DNA from: Nosema muscidifuracis
Taxonomy: Eukaryota > Microsporidia > Nosematidae
Length of the DNA: 64,000 bases
NCBI GenBank assembly: GCA_028335825.1
Contig: JAIOKI010000021.1
Coordinates: forward strand, 1-64,000
Reading direction: 5' to 3'
A model generated the notes under the pieces. The model saw nothing but the letters and a program-made list of their open reading frames with translations, had not been told where the DNA came from and searched no databases. Each line of letters begins with the position of its first letter. The stretch's first letter is position 1. Of this stretch, positions 48,328-59,510 are shown one piece after another. The position numbers and the translations under genes are program-made.

Positions 48328-50796
48328 AATAATCCATGTTGTAATATAATGACGTTTTTATATTAAAAATATTGATTGCATTACTGTTTCCATATACATT
48401 TCATATCTGTTAAAGAAATTTGATTATGTCATCATCTATTTTAAATACGCTTCAGTTCGCAACTCTTAGAATTTTTGTTATCAATGGGGGTTCATCTTCT
48501 AAAATTAGTTTTTATGAAATTTAGTTTTTATAATACAAATAATAGAATTCTTTCATTGAAGATAATATAAATTAAATGTTTAAATCAATGATTTAATCTT
48601 ATTTTTAGAATTAAACTTAAGAAAAATCTATATTGAAAATATTATTTATAATTAAAATAAATCTAAGAACATAACTTAGATTAAAAATGATAGTATTTAC
48701 AAAAATATTCATAAATTTATTACATGGTGATTATATGTTTTATTGTTGATGAATAGAAAAAATTATCAAAATAAAAAAATTTTGTTTATTAAATAAATAC
48801 TTCTAACAATTTTACTGATTTATGTAATATGAATGTATTTATTTACATAAATAATATTACAAATATTTATTACAAGTTGGAAAAAATTAACCATCTTCTA
48901 TGTTTATTAATAAGCTACTAGTTATAGAAATATTATTTTATATTATCTTCCACTCATATGAAATTCCAGCTCTACTTAAGTTATTTTATGATATTTGACG
49001 TCATATTCTGTTTTTATGTTTTCTAATTTTATCTACATCTATACATATTGTAAATTTGTCATTATATCATCCTAATTTATTTAAAGAATATTATTTTGTA
49101 AATTGATATCAATTCAAATTATTCAATTAAAAACATTCTCTTGAATTTTATATAGATTTATAAAAGATAAAAAAAAATTAATTTATTATTATTGTATTTA
49201 AAAATAGTTAATCAGTAATCAAATAATTGTTTGATCATTACAATACATAAAAATTTTGAAGAAATTTATTACGTTTATATTAGTAAAATTACGTGTATAA
49301 AAAAGTATTATTATAATGTTTATTGTAATAAATTATTAGCTATAAGAATTAGATTATTGACAGAAATTAATTTATTTCAATTAAATGATTAATTAAAAAA
49401 ATTATATAAATTTGAATATTTTAGATCCATGATGTTTTTGAAAACTCTATACTTTTTGATTATAAATGGTACAATGAATAATTTTTATGATGAAATGTGT
49501 GTAATAAAAGAGATCCTTCCAAGTAAAGATTACATACCTATTGATTTGGGATCTCTAGATGAATCTGATTTTATGACTGATACCTCAGATCATAATGAAA
49601 ATAATTCAGTTATACGATATGGGCTATTAGAAAGATGCAGAATCGACGAAGATTATTTATCTTTAAATACGTTTATTGACGGTCTTAATTTAAAAGCAGA
49701 TCAAAATTCTGTTACTTTGCAAAATGAATCAAATCAATCTTATGAGAACGAACCAGTTAATCTTTCAAATCATGATAACACAATTATTCTTCAAATAGAT
49801 GATTTTTTCTTGTTTAATAAGACTATATGTATGTTTCACAATGATATGGAACAAATAAAAGTACAGCTAAAATATTTATCGAATTTAATAAACAATAAGC
49901 ATAAATCTTTTGAAGGTTATAAAGACATCTTATTAGATATAATGAAGAATCATATGTTTATAACCAACATATTTCAAATTGATGGTTTTTATAATTCTAA
50001 TGATATTTATGATAATATTGATCTAATATTTAAATATTTGAGATTTATAAAAGAATTCGACTTTAGCAAATTAAACATAAAGAATTATGCATACTTTAAT
50101 CAAAAAAAAGAATTATATCAAATTTATCATAAGCACATTCAAGATTTTTCCTTCAGAATATATTTTTTTACTAAATCAAACATCGAATTTTTGAATAGAA
50201 TAACAGAAGAAGTTTATCAAGAAATCTATGAAAAGAAAATATCTAAAGAGACAATAATTTCATGTATAATAGAATGTATAAATATTATTGAAGATCCTTT
50301 AGACAAAGTTATACTCTACAAATGTCTATTTGACATTCTTACAAGGAAAAAAAATATTAACTGTTTAATTAGACTTTTATTTCATATAATAATGTATTAT
50401 AGAAAAGATAATGTTTATTTAATACATAGACATGAATATTTTTTAATGGATAGATTATCATATTTGGTTGCATGTTTAAATCCTAAGTTTATTTTAGATT
50501 TAAAATATGTTTTTAATATAAATGAGAAAAAATTTTCAAAAATATTTTCAGATTATTATTTAACAAAATCAAAAGATTTATTAAAAGAAAATATTGAAAT
50601 TTATGGACTATTTTTAAATTTGATAGATGAAAAGCAAACAATTAATTACTACAGAGTATTAAATAAAATATTTGATAACCATTGCTACAACAATTTGGCA
50701 ATTAAATTTATGTCAAACATGATAATGCAAGGTGTAATAAAGATATTAGAAGATAATAAAATACTTTAAATAATAATTTTGTAGTTCTATAGTTAT
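48328..50796 (+). repeat. Segmental duplication, copy 2 (partner 18500-21089)
   Basis: Same order as copy 1: decayed upstream DNA, the CCATCTTCTATGTT anchor at 48893, the family B gene, and the shared TTTTGTAGTTCTATAGTTAT tail at 50776. In both copies, about 1 kb upstream of the gene, a short stretch (TTCAGTTC...GGTTCATC) resembles decayed mobile-element coding sequence, which may have driven the duplication. Confidence 0.85.
49432..50769 (+). CDS. Putative secreted protein, 445 aa, family B copy 2
   Basis: Two consecutive ATG codons occur (49429 and 49432). The second is chosen because it aligns with the start of copy 1 (GATCCATGATG against TATCCATAATG). MFLKTLYFLIINGT is the signal peptide. 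KEILPSKDY and IDLGSLDESDF are shared with copy 1; a four-residue insertion (NESN) lies before QSYENEPVN. The middle (about residues 210-270) has diverged strongly. The last 24 codons and stop (72 bases) are identical at DNA level to copy 1. The C-terminal half is helical (CLIRLLFHIIMYYRKD, YYLTKSKDLLKENIEIYGL). No outside family was recognised; inferred to be secreted. Confidence 0.85.
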   Translation: MFLKTLYFLIINGTMNNFYDEMCVIKEILPSKDYIPIDLGSLDESDFMTDTSDHNENNSVIRYGLLERCRIDEDYLSLNTFIDGLNLKADQNSVTLQNESNQSYENEPVNLSNHDNTIILQIDDFFLFNKTICMFHNDMEQIKVQLKYLSNLINNKHKSFEGYKDILLDIMKNHMFITNIFQIDGFYNSNDIYDNIDLIFKYLRFIKEFDFSKLNIKNYAYFNQKKELYQIYHKHIQDFSFRIYFFTKSNIEFLNRITEEVYQEIYEKKISKETIISCIIECINIIEDPLDKVILYKCLFDILTRKKNINCLIRLLFHIIMYYRKDNVYLIHRHEYFLMDRLSYLVACLNPKFILDLKYVFNINEKKFSKIFSDYYLTKSKDLLKENIEIYGLFLNLIDEKQTINYYRVLNKIFDNHCYNNLAIKFMSNMIMQGVIKILEDNKIL

Positions 50797-51973
50797 AGAA
50801 AAATTAATTTATAATTTATCATAAACAAACTGCAATATAAATAATTAGACCAATAGTGGTATTTATTAACGACTAAAATTAAATAAAATCACTAGTTCTT
50901 AAATATTATATTTGTTAATAGTTTTATTTTTGTTAGTGTCAGACAACCTAAAAACTAGGGTTCTTTTTATAAAATTTTTAAAATATCAACAATTACGATT
51001 GAAATGACTAAGAAAAAATTAAGAACATTACAATTGCTCGCTGTTGGAAAAAATATAAAGTTATGTTTATTGAATAATAAATTAGTTTTAAATATTTATC
51101 AAACATATTTACATTATAAAATAAAAAATTACATCGTGAGGACCAAAAAAATGTATTAAATAATAAAATAATTATTAAGATTAGAAAACTTAAATTTTCA
51201 TAGATAAATTCATTTGATTTAATTACTGTTAAATTAAAAAGTATAAATAATAATTAATAAATAGTTATTAATTATCAATCATTAAATAACAATTAAGTTT
51301 TAATTAGCTTAAAGTTTTGTCTTTCTTTTGTAATTATCTTTTATTTAAATATTTTGTTAAGATTATTTAAAAAAAATAAACTTAAATTAAGTATTGAGCT
51401 ACTCACTTAACATGAAAATTTCTTTTGCGCACATAACTTAACTGAATGATCTTAAGATTTTTGTATTTAATTTGAAAAAAATATACTGGCTTATAAAAAT
51501 GCAAATCTATAAAACTATGTTTTATTCTTATTTATATTTCAATATCGTGACGTTGTTTATTAAAAATTCAGTAAATAGCCCTTACTTGAGCTATTCATCA
51601 TAAATTGTCATAGAAATTATAAAATATTTAGTTAGAAATGACATTATACTTTTTATCAATAATTTTTAAATCTTTTAATAAATCAAAAAAATGTTAACTT
51701 ATAAAAAATAATATCTTAAAATCTATGATGTTTACAAAAAAATCATCTGTTTAAAATTTTTAGAAAGATAAATAAATAAAAGATAATTGAAAAAATTAAT
51801 CATTTATAAAGAAAATAAGTCATAGAATAATCATATGAATGTATCAAAAAATTAATTTAGAAACCATGTATTTAATTTTGCAATTTGTGAAGAATAAACA
51901 AATTTCTTTTGTAATGATTAAGAACACTAATTGTTAAAAAATTTATACTTAAAATATTTTTTTTATTTAGGGT
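50797..51973. other. Intergenic, 1.2 kb, nothing supported
   Basis: AT-rich DNA between the family B gene and the third family A gene. No coding relic was found. Confidence 0.4.
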
Positions 51974-53476
51974 ATGATTTTTAACCTACTTATCTTATTA
52001 ATATCTACTCAAGAATCTAAAACATTATATGAACAGTTGAGTGATTGTATACAACAAAAGATACGTTCATATGACTATATCTCTTATGATAGATCAAATG
52101 ATAATGTTTTACACATAATAGATATACAAAAAGATAAAATTAAAATTGAACGTTACAAAAAATCTGAAGGAAAAACAAATGAAGTAATTTTGTATATTTC
52201 TTCATACATTAATACAGATTTAAAACTTAAAGATGAACTTATTATAGACATTATCTACGAATTATATAATTTTCAAGATACATCATCATATCTATACATA
52301 AAAAATGAGATAATGATTTATGAAATAGATAAGTTTGTTTTAAAATTTATAGAAGTTTTGAATATTTTAATAGACAAAGATAATCATGAAAATAAATTTA
52401 TCACAAATAATTGGGATGATATTAAAAATTTGAATTATAATACTAAGATCACTCAAAATTCATTAATTTATGATAATTTTTTAGAGTACAGAAATAACAT
52501 AAAATTTAATTTACAAAGATCTAATGTGGAAATCTGTATTAAAATTGATAAATCTAAAACTTTATTTTTTACTGTCGATCTAAAAGAAATTTATAATGAA
52601 GAAGTTTCTAAAATAAAATTATCAGGAAATTTTAAAAACAAATTAACTGTTTCAATAGTTAATTTTATTGAAAAAAATTTAAATTTATCATCAAATGTTT
52701 CTGAAGACCACTTTAAATTCTCAGAAAAATATTTGCAAACATTTTTATGTAATAATAAGATCTTTAGAGAAACTGGAATTTTAAAATATGAAAAAAATCT
52801 TTTTACAAGAGAGTTTTATCTTTTAAAGAAAGAAGATTGTTTAATAATCAATAATATGGAAATATATAATAATGATATAGATAGTGTGTTTTCCTATATT
52901 TCGAAATATTTTGAATTTATTCATAAATTAGATAAAATACATATGAATTTGATATTAAGAATAATGAATTCTGTAGAATGTTATGAAGTATTGTTAAAAA
53001 GATTACTTAAGAAAAATATTCTTTTAATTCATTTATTATTTAGTATGGGAATACTTGAAGAATATCATTTAAATTGGGTAATTTATTATAATTCAGAAAG
53101 ACACTATAATCATTTAAATTTTGTTTTTAATGAATATTTGATAGATAATATGATATATCATAAAGTATTAAACAATCTAAGATATTTTTATAATACTCCT
53201 TTATACTATCATGTAATAGTAATACTATTTTTAGAGATATGTGATGACAGTACATTTTTAAATGAATTTATAGTCAGATTAAGATCATATATTAAATTAC
53301 CAGATAACTTCAGAGTACAAGATTTAGTATTCTTTCCTCCATTAATAAACATATATGAATATTTAACTAGATTAAATATGTCTGAAATATCAGTTGATAA
53401 ATTATTGACAATAGAATTAGAAAAGTCGATTTTGAAAATCCAAAAAGAATTTTTATTTGATAAAATAAAAGATTAA
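51974..53476 (+). CDS. Putative secreted protein, 500 aa, family A member 3
   Basis: The start uses the GGG version of the signal, TTTAGGGTATG, not the CCC version seen at its relatives. MIFNLLILLISTQES is a short signal peptide. The N-terminal third follows the family layout: YEQLSDCIQQKIR, SYDY, VLHIIDIQKDKIKIERYKK, SSYINTDLKLKDELI, SYLYIKNE. The C-terminal half is helical, with VLLKRLLKKNILLIHLLFS corresponding to the LKNILNNK segment of member 2 and VIVILFLEICDD to its LLYFELCDI. About 40 residues shorter than the other two. No outside family was recognised. Confidence 0.85.
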   Translation: MIFNLLILLISTQESKTLYEQLSDCIQQKIRSYDYISYDRSNDNVLHIIDIQKDKIKIERYKKSEGKTNEVILYISSYINTDLKLKDELIIDIIYELYNFQDTSSYLYIKNEIMIYEIDKFVLKFIEVLNILIDKDNHENKFITNNWDDIKNLNYNTKITQNSLIYDNFLEYRNNIKFNLQRSNVEICIKIDKSKTLFFTVDLKEIYNEEVSKIKLSGNFKNKLTVSIVNFIEKNLNLSSNVSEDHFKFSEKYLQTFLCNNKIFRETGILKYEKNLFTREFYLLKKEDCLIINNMEIYNNDIDSVFSYISKYFEFIHKLDKIHMNLILRIMNSVECYEVLLKRLLKKNILLIHLLFSMGILEEYHLNWVIYYNSERHYNHLNFVFNEYLIDNMIYHKVLNNLRYFYNTPLYYHVIVILFLEICDDSTFLNEFIVRLRSYIKLPDNFRVQDLVFFPPLINIYEYLTRLNMSEISVDKLLTIELEKSILKIQKEFLFDKIKD

Positions 53477-54691
53477 ATTCGATTTTAACTTACTTTTTTA
53501 TTTTTTTGTATTAGATAATAATATATTTACTTATTAATTCATCTGGCAGTTTAATAAATAGTATGATTCAATATTAAATATGTATTTTTTATAGAGATAT
53601 CTCTTCTAAGGTTTTTAAAATATCTACATAGTATTTTATATATTTTAATAATTGTTAATAGGTTAGTTAAAAAATTAAAAATACTTCTGCATTTAAAATA
53701 TGTGTATTTAAAGAATATTTCAATTTATAGTAGACAAAATCGATTTTTTATACTAAAATATTTAAAATTATCATCTAAAAAAGATATTTGTAAATTTATA
53801 TTCCTTTTAATAGTTCCATATTTAATTTCAATTCTGATTTATTTTTTTTCTCAAACACTATATTTTATATGAATTAAAAATTTAATTATGTAATTTTTAG
53901 TAAATGATTCAGTTAAATTAACTATTATTTTTTTAAATGAAGGACTAAAATAAATGTATATAAGAAATAATAAAACTATTTCATACAAAAACTAAGGTTA
54001 TATTGAAATAAATTGGAAATAAAAAACTTTATATTAATTATAAAATTATTAAAAATCAATATTTTTCATTTATTGACGTTAATAATAAAAATTTCTAGTT
54101 AATCATATAATAAAATTGGTTGAAAAAAAAAGTATATTTTAAATAGTTCAATTAATTATTTCTTATTTTTTAATAATTAAATTTTTATAAAAAAATTATT
54201 TGTTTAGGTATAACACAACTTTAAATAATATATAACAAAAATGTATAATGAAGAAATAAAAAATATTGTTTATTATATTTTTCAATTTTGTATGTTTAAT
54301 TGTTAATCATTAATCACAATTATTAATTTATCTTTAAATGTTTTGTTTGTAAAATAAAAATTTAGAGGTTAGTAAATTTAATCTAATCTTATGATATTAT
54401 AGCTTAAAATTTACTAAATACCTCTCTTATAAGATAAAATCGTTTTTCAATAAATCATAATCGCAAACTTATTAAATAAATATTATAAAATCATATATAG
54501 TAAAAATGATAACAATTCATTAAAATAATTGAATTGAATTTAAATTTTAATTAAATTGTTTTATTAAGATTTTACACTTAACTTAACAACAAAATTATTT
54601 TTTTATTATTTTTAAATAATTTAATGATAGTTTATTTAATCAAACAAACAAATGATATTCGTTAAAAAAATAAAAAATAGATTTTAACCTT
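53477..54691. other. Intergenic, 1.2 kb, nothing supported
   Basis: Extremely AT-rich, with no coding relic recognised on either strand. Confidence 0.4.
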
Positions 54692-55495
54692 ATGATCAGA
54701 AGAAATTTTATATTTTACTTTATAATTCACACATTGACAATCTTAACACAATTATATATTATTAAAAATTTGTTCGATGGTTCTTCGATTACACATAATC
54801 ATCCTAGATTCTATTCTAGTGAAATATTTACAACGATTTATACAAACTTATTATTGATATACGATTTTTCTTTATTCTGTAATTTCTACTATAATAAAAT
54901 GATGCATTGTATTATTCAGATATATTTCTTAAAGATTAGATTTTTGTTTGTACATTTTTTATTATACATGATTTATGGATTTCATATAAGTAGAGCAATT
55001 TTTTCTGCACTTAATGTGATATCTTTTATATATCTATCATTTGGTACAAGATCTTTAATAGCAGAATCTTATCACCAACATAATAGAAGATATTCATGTG
55101 ATTATACATGTATAATGCTGACTATATTAAGCAAAAGTATAGCTAATTTAAAATACATAATGACACTAAAAATCATGGTTATAAACTTTTTGTATCTGAG
55201 ATATGGTTTACTTTGTAATTTTTTCTTTTATTCGAGAATAAAGTTGATTGTATATTTTATAGATTATATTTTATATCGAAAATTAGATAACAAGAAGCTT
55301 TTTTACAAAATTTCAACATGTTTATTTGGATTATTATCAATATTTTCTGTAATATATTTAGTATACATGAAAATTGATAAAGAAAAATCCTATGATGTTA
55401 AGTATATCGTAACAGAAATAGAAACCATAATGATTTTTGGATTACTACTATATCTATTATATGAAACGAAAAGTACAATTACGGGAAATTTATAA
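54692..55495 (+). CDS. Polytopic membrane protein, 267 aa, unknown family
   Basis: The signal TAACCTTATG marks the start. About seven hydrophobic segments are visible: FIFYFIIHTLTILTQLYII, TIYTNLLLIYDFSLFCNF, IRFLFVHFLLYMIYGF, FSALNVISFIYLSFG, MVINFLYLRYGLLCNFFFYS, CLFGLLSIFSVIYLVYM and TIMIFGLLLYLLYE. A polar loop between segments 4 and 5 (ESYHQHNRRYSCDYTC) is rich in His, Tyr and Cys. No transporter signature or known family was recognised. It is unlike the secreted proteins around it and probably sits in a cell or endomembrane. Confidence 0.8.
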   Translation: MIRRNFIFYFIIHTLTILTQLYIIKNLFDGSSITHNHPRFYSSEIFTTIYTNLLLIYDFSLFCNFYYNKMMHCIIQIYFLKIRFLFVHFLLYMIYGFHISRAIFSALNVISFIYLSFGTRSLIAESYHQHNRRYSCDYTCIMLTILSKSIANLKYIMTLKIMVINFLYLRYGLLCNFFFYSRIKLIVYFIDYILYRKLDNKKLFYKISTCLFGLLSIFSVIYLVYMKIDKEKSYDVKYIVTEIETIMIFGLLLYLLYETKSTITGNL

Positions 55496-55630
55496 ATAAA
55501 TTTTTTTATCATAAATACTAAGTCTTAAATTAACTTGGTGTAAAATCTTTCGAAAACCTAATACAGTAGAAATAATAATGGACATAAGTAAGACAAATTA
55601 TTTAATCACTTAAAATCTCTTTATAAATAT

Positions 55631-56055
55631 AAAACGAAGATTATACTTATTAACATAGAATAAAGTAGTTACGAATTTCCCTACCATATAGAAGTGAAAG
55701 GGGTTTAAACAACCGAATCAAAGTATATGTAATTTAGAATGTTTGAGATGACTCGATAGAAGTAAATAACTATTATTGTATGATAAATTCTTATCTAATA
55801 ATTAATTCTACACATCAGCTACCATATAGTGATTTCTTGTAGAAAAATAACTATAAGAAATATGCAAAAACTCACTTTCTAGGTATTAAAAGTAAATTCG
55901 TAAAAACTGAGAAATAACTTACACATATTTCCACATCTGCAAAAAAATCATAAATTTTAGAATATTTATTTAATCAAATTATAATAATAATTTAGTCTGA
56001 TAGAGTAAAAAATCTATTTAATAAATCATTTAAATTTATATATAGTAAATATTAA
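55631..56055 (+). pseudogene. Decayed host gene, about 140+ codons
   Basis: Two frames joined by a frameshift are protein-like. First, KTKIILINIE, SSYEFPYHIEVKGV, TTESKYM, FRMFEMTR. Then MINSYLIINSTHQLPYSDFL, KNNYKKYAKTHFLGIKSKFVKTEK, LTHISTSAKKS, ILEYLFNQIIIII, SDRVKNLFNKSFKFIYSKY, ending at TAA. Between the pieces are about eight stops, almost all TAA/TAG where Gln would fit. It has no clear start signal. No family was recognised. Confidence 0.45.
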
Positions 56056-56798
56056 CCTTTATCTTCGATTTTTTATATTAATAATTAATATAATATAGAC
56101 AGGTAGTGAACTACGAACATATTATTTATAAATTATTTTACAAAAAAGTTTTAAAGTTAATATTTCAGTATCTATTACACTTATAATTACTTTTGTATGA
56201 AAAACGCAGTCTTTAATCTAAGCTGATGAAAAAATTATTGTTTTTAAAAATGATATTACTTTTTATATAAATTACTATAATTTAATTTTATAAAAAAAGT
56301 ACAAAAGTAAATAATATCTCATTCATAAAAAACGTTTTACAAAATAATAGATTATTTGTTGTATAATAAAAATTGTGTGTTCGACAAATAATACAAATTT
56401 TTATATTTCTTAAAGCGAAAATTTATTTTATAATTTTTAAACAATTATTTTTAATTTATAAACTATAATTAAAAGTTGTGAGGATTCAAACATAGAAGAA
56501 ATTGCTTATATATAAAAATAAATTAAATTTTACATAATTAACAAAATTTTATGATAAAATAGAGATTATTTATAAATCTAAAACTTATTGCTACGAAGAA
56601 TATAGTTGTGATTAATCTATATAAAGTAATTTAATAAATAGTGAAGAGCGTAATTATAATCATCGTATTTTGCATATAATAACGATTTATTATCTGATAA
56701 AATAATATAAAAATAAATTATTTTTTCATGAATAACAACTCGTTGATTTTTAAATGCATATCATTCACCTAAAAATTTAATAGAATATATTAAAAAAA
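56056..56798. other. Spacer, nothing supported
   Basis: AT-rich DNA between two relics, with no coding trace of its own. Confidence 0.4.
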
Positions 56799-57306
56799 TT
56801 AGGCCCTTCCTATTGCAAATTCACGACTAATGTTAATCAGTTCTTCAATGATTTTAAATTCTCAGACTCTTATAATTTTTAAAAGCGTTTTTCAGTTATA
56901 CATATTTTTTAAACATTGACTTATTAGAAATAGAAGAGTCAAACGTGAATATCCTAATCATTTCATTTAGTGTCATTCGAATATTATTTAGCATTTCAAC
57001 AATAATATGATCTTCTTGAGCAAACTGTTTAATGAAGTTGGCAAGAATATATTTGTAAAATGTTTATCTTTTTCATTTAACTGAATAAAAACTATTTTAT
57101 CAAATTATTTAATTAAACGTCTATTAAAAATATTTATATTACTAAATAGTATTATAAGTGTTTGAAAAAATTCCATACCTTTTTATTGTAATTTCTTTTT
57201 TATTGAATTTAACAACATCATTTTTTTCTTCTAAAATCTTTAATACACCAGCTGAATAGTAACAAATCTTAAAATATTCGGCTTTGTATATTAATAGTAT
57301 ATTCAT
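56799..57306 (-). pseudogene. Decayed small gene with intact start signal
   Basis: TTTTATCCCATG opens a clean 52-codon ORF (57148-57306) beginning MNILLIYKAEYFKICYYSAG, followed by VLKILEEKNDVVKFNKKE. Further coding sequence on the same strand, reached after frameshifts, reads KYILANFIKQFAQEDHIIVEM, LNNIRMTLNEMIRIFTFDSS, KSMFKKYV and finally EFKIIEELINISREFAIGRA ending at TAA 56799-56801. It has at least three lesions. The ancestor was about 165 residues. The start resembles neither a clear signal peptide nor a known family. Confidence 0.5.
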
Positions 57307-57852
57307 GGGATAAAAGATATTTTTTTTTATATAACCTATTAAAAAAAGTTATTCAAAATGATTTATTATATCAATTTATTAATTAAAATTATTTTATATT
57401 TTTTTAATTATTTTATTTTAACAAGATATATCTTTATTATATATATTATCTCACTAATTTAAGATCATATAGTTTTTTACAGGCAGCCTATTTTTATTTT
57501 TAAGACATATAATAAATGTTTTTTTTTCTTATTAATAATCACAACAATAAAAAATAATCTAATAAAATATTAATAGAAATTTGTTTATTATAATTAATTT
57601 TTAAAATGATTATAATAAATTATGCTATTTTATCACATTCATTACAAAAAAAAAGGTTTTTTATTGATTCTTGTATAAATAAATTGTTGACAATATTAAA
57701 TATCAATTTAAAATTAAATTGTGATATTAATTGAATATTTTTTATAGATTATCAAAATCTCAAACTTTAAACTGAAAAAATGATAAATTAAATTTAGAGC
57801 TTAAATAAATCTATCATTTTAAACAAATAAATTTATTAACAAAATAAATTAT
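57307..57852. other. Spacer, nothing supported
   Basis: AT-rich DNA with long T runs (for example at 57510-57530), no coding sequence. Confidence 0.4.
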
Positions 57853-58479
57853 CTATAACAGAGAACACTCAGCAGTATTAGGCTCCCCATCACTATTACT
57901 CATTTTTATTGCAGAGAGAATCGCTAAATCTTCCATTCTGTGTTTATTGGTGGAAAAAATGAAACGTAATTCATCAAAAGAAAAATAATCAGAATTGGTT
58001 GAAGGAAAATCTTTCAAAATATCTTCGTATTCATTGTCTCCTATATCAGATTTCAAAATTTTAGCTTGACTTGACCCTTCAGGATATTTACATTTAAAGG
58101 GATCAGAAGGTTCACAAAGATCTGAAAGTTTAGATTCAAGAATTTTTTGCAGTTTATACATTTTTTTTATTTTGTTAAACATATATATTACATCATATTC
58201 ATCAAATCTTGTCTTAAGTTCTTCATCCATATCTGATAAATTATGTATAGCAAAAAACTTGAATAAATTCACACATTTAAGATTAGCAAGCATTGGATCC
58301 ATTGGTGGAAAAAGAGTATCTTTAGACATGTCCCTACCTTTTTTAATAATATCATCCAAACTGAGAGTTTCTAAATCTTTATCTTCATGTATATATGCCA
58401 ACAAACCAATTTCAAAAAATCTTAAATCTTCAAATGATGTAGCTTTAATGAATAGCTGTAAAATCAATATTAAAATCAT
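57853..58479 (-). CDS. Putative secreted protein, 208 aa, unknown family
   Basis: A very strong signal, TACCCCATG, abuts the start. MILILILQLFIKATSF is the signal peptide; no other membrane segment. The mature part is acidic, with a DDIIKKGRDMSKD segment, a helical middle (FNKIKKMYKLQKILESKLSD), a CEPSDPFKCKYPEG segment that could form a disulphide, and a C-terminal ECSLL. Four cysteines remain in the mature protein (ANLKCVN, LCEP, FKCK, ECSLL). Composition is less Asn-rich than the large secreted proteins. No family was recognised. Confidence 0.8.
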   Translation of the reverse strand: MILILILQLFIKATSFEDLRFFEIGLLAYIHEDKDLETLSLDDIIKKGRDMSKDTLFPPMDPMLANLKCVNLFKFFAIHNLSDMDEELKTRFDEYDVIYMFNKIKKMYKLQKILESKLSDLCEPSDPFKCKYPEGSSQAKILKSDIGDNEYEDILKDFPSTNSDYFSFDELRFIFSTNKHRMEDLAILSAIKMSNSDGEPNTAECSLL

Positions 58480-59510
58480 GGGGTATAATTTAAATTTTAT
58501 TTTTATAGTTAATCAAAAAAACAAATTTCACTTAAGATGTGTTTATTTTAATAAACAAACCATTTGTTTTCAATTTATCTAAAAAATTGAAACACGCTTA
58601 GATTAAATTTTAAATTTAAATAAAAAATAATTAAAAAATATTAAGTGTATTATTATCAATTTTAGATATATATTTATTAACAAAATTCTATATTTATATA
58701 AGGAAATTGTTTTAGAATTTAATGAGTCAATTGATCGTTCTTAAATACAAACATTTTATTGTGTTTAATTTTAATTTAAATTGATAGATTGATTTTGCTT
58801 TTTATACATATTTATTTAAATAAATATAATTAATTTTTAACAGTTGCTAATGTAAATATAAACACTCTTTATTTTCAAATATTCACTGATTACAATTTAG
58901 CCTTTTTTTGAAATTTTTAATTAGAATTAACCTAGTGTTTTTTTAAAGAAGTATTTTTAATTCTTAAATTATAAAATTACATTTTGTGTATCTATTATAT
59001 ATAGATGATAAAATAATATATATTTTTTATAATAATATGCTGTTATATTGAAAAAAATTATTGGATTATTCCATAAAATATTTAAAAATTAATTAATGCG
59101 AAATATAATTATAAAGTAAATTATTTGTTATATAGAGATTATTTTAGAAGTTACTGTTATCAGATGACACATCATCTTTTAATTTTTTCTAAATATTTTA
59201 GTCCCTAGTTAATTAACATTATACAGTTTACTGTTAATAAATCAAAGTCTTTTTCAGTCAGAAAAAAAGAATTTATATTTATTAAAAATAAAATAATTAG
59301 CGAAAATCTGGAGCGTCAATTGATTATTTCTAGTATTAAGCTGATCTTAATAATAGTAAAAATTAGGATCATAATGATATATTTAAATTCTTCTTGATAA
59401 CTATATAATGTAAGTTGGCTTTCTTTTTTTCAATCTTATTAAACAGCCTTCGTAAAGTTAAATGTTTATAAAACTGGTAAAATGTCTATCTTGGCTTAAA
59501 CTCATTTTCT
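58480..59510. other. Intergenic, 1 kb, nothing supported
   Basis: No coding trace or start signal was found. The plus-strand ORF reaching into this region from 58172 is antisense to the secreted-protein gene and is not a gene. Confidence 0.4.

Noticed and set aside
49429-49431. First of two consecutive ATGs as the start of family B copy 2
   Set aside because: Alignment with copy 1 places its start at the second ATG.
44176-56055. Alternative genetic code with UAA/UAG read as Gln
   Set aside because: The relics suggest it, but every intact gene ends at TAA or TGA without needing reassignment, and the relics also carry frameshifts. AT-biased decay explains the pattern.
58172-58582. 136-aa plus-strand ORF
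   Set aside because: Antisense to the 208-aa secreted-protein gene, which has a canonical start signal and signal peptide.
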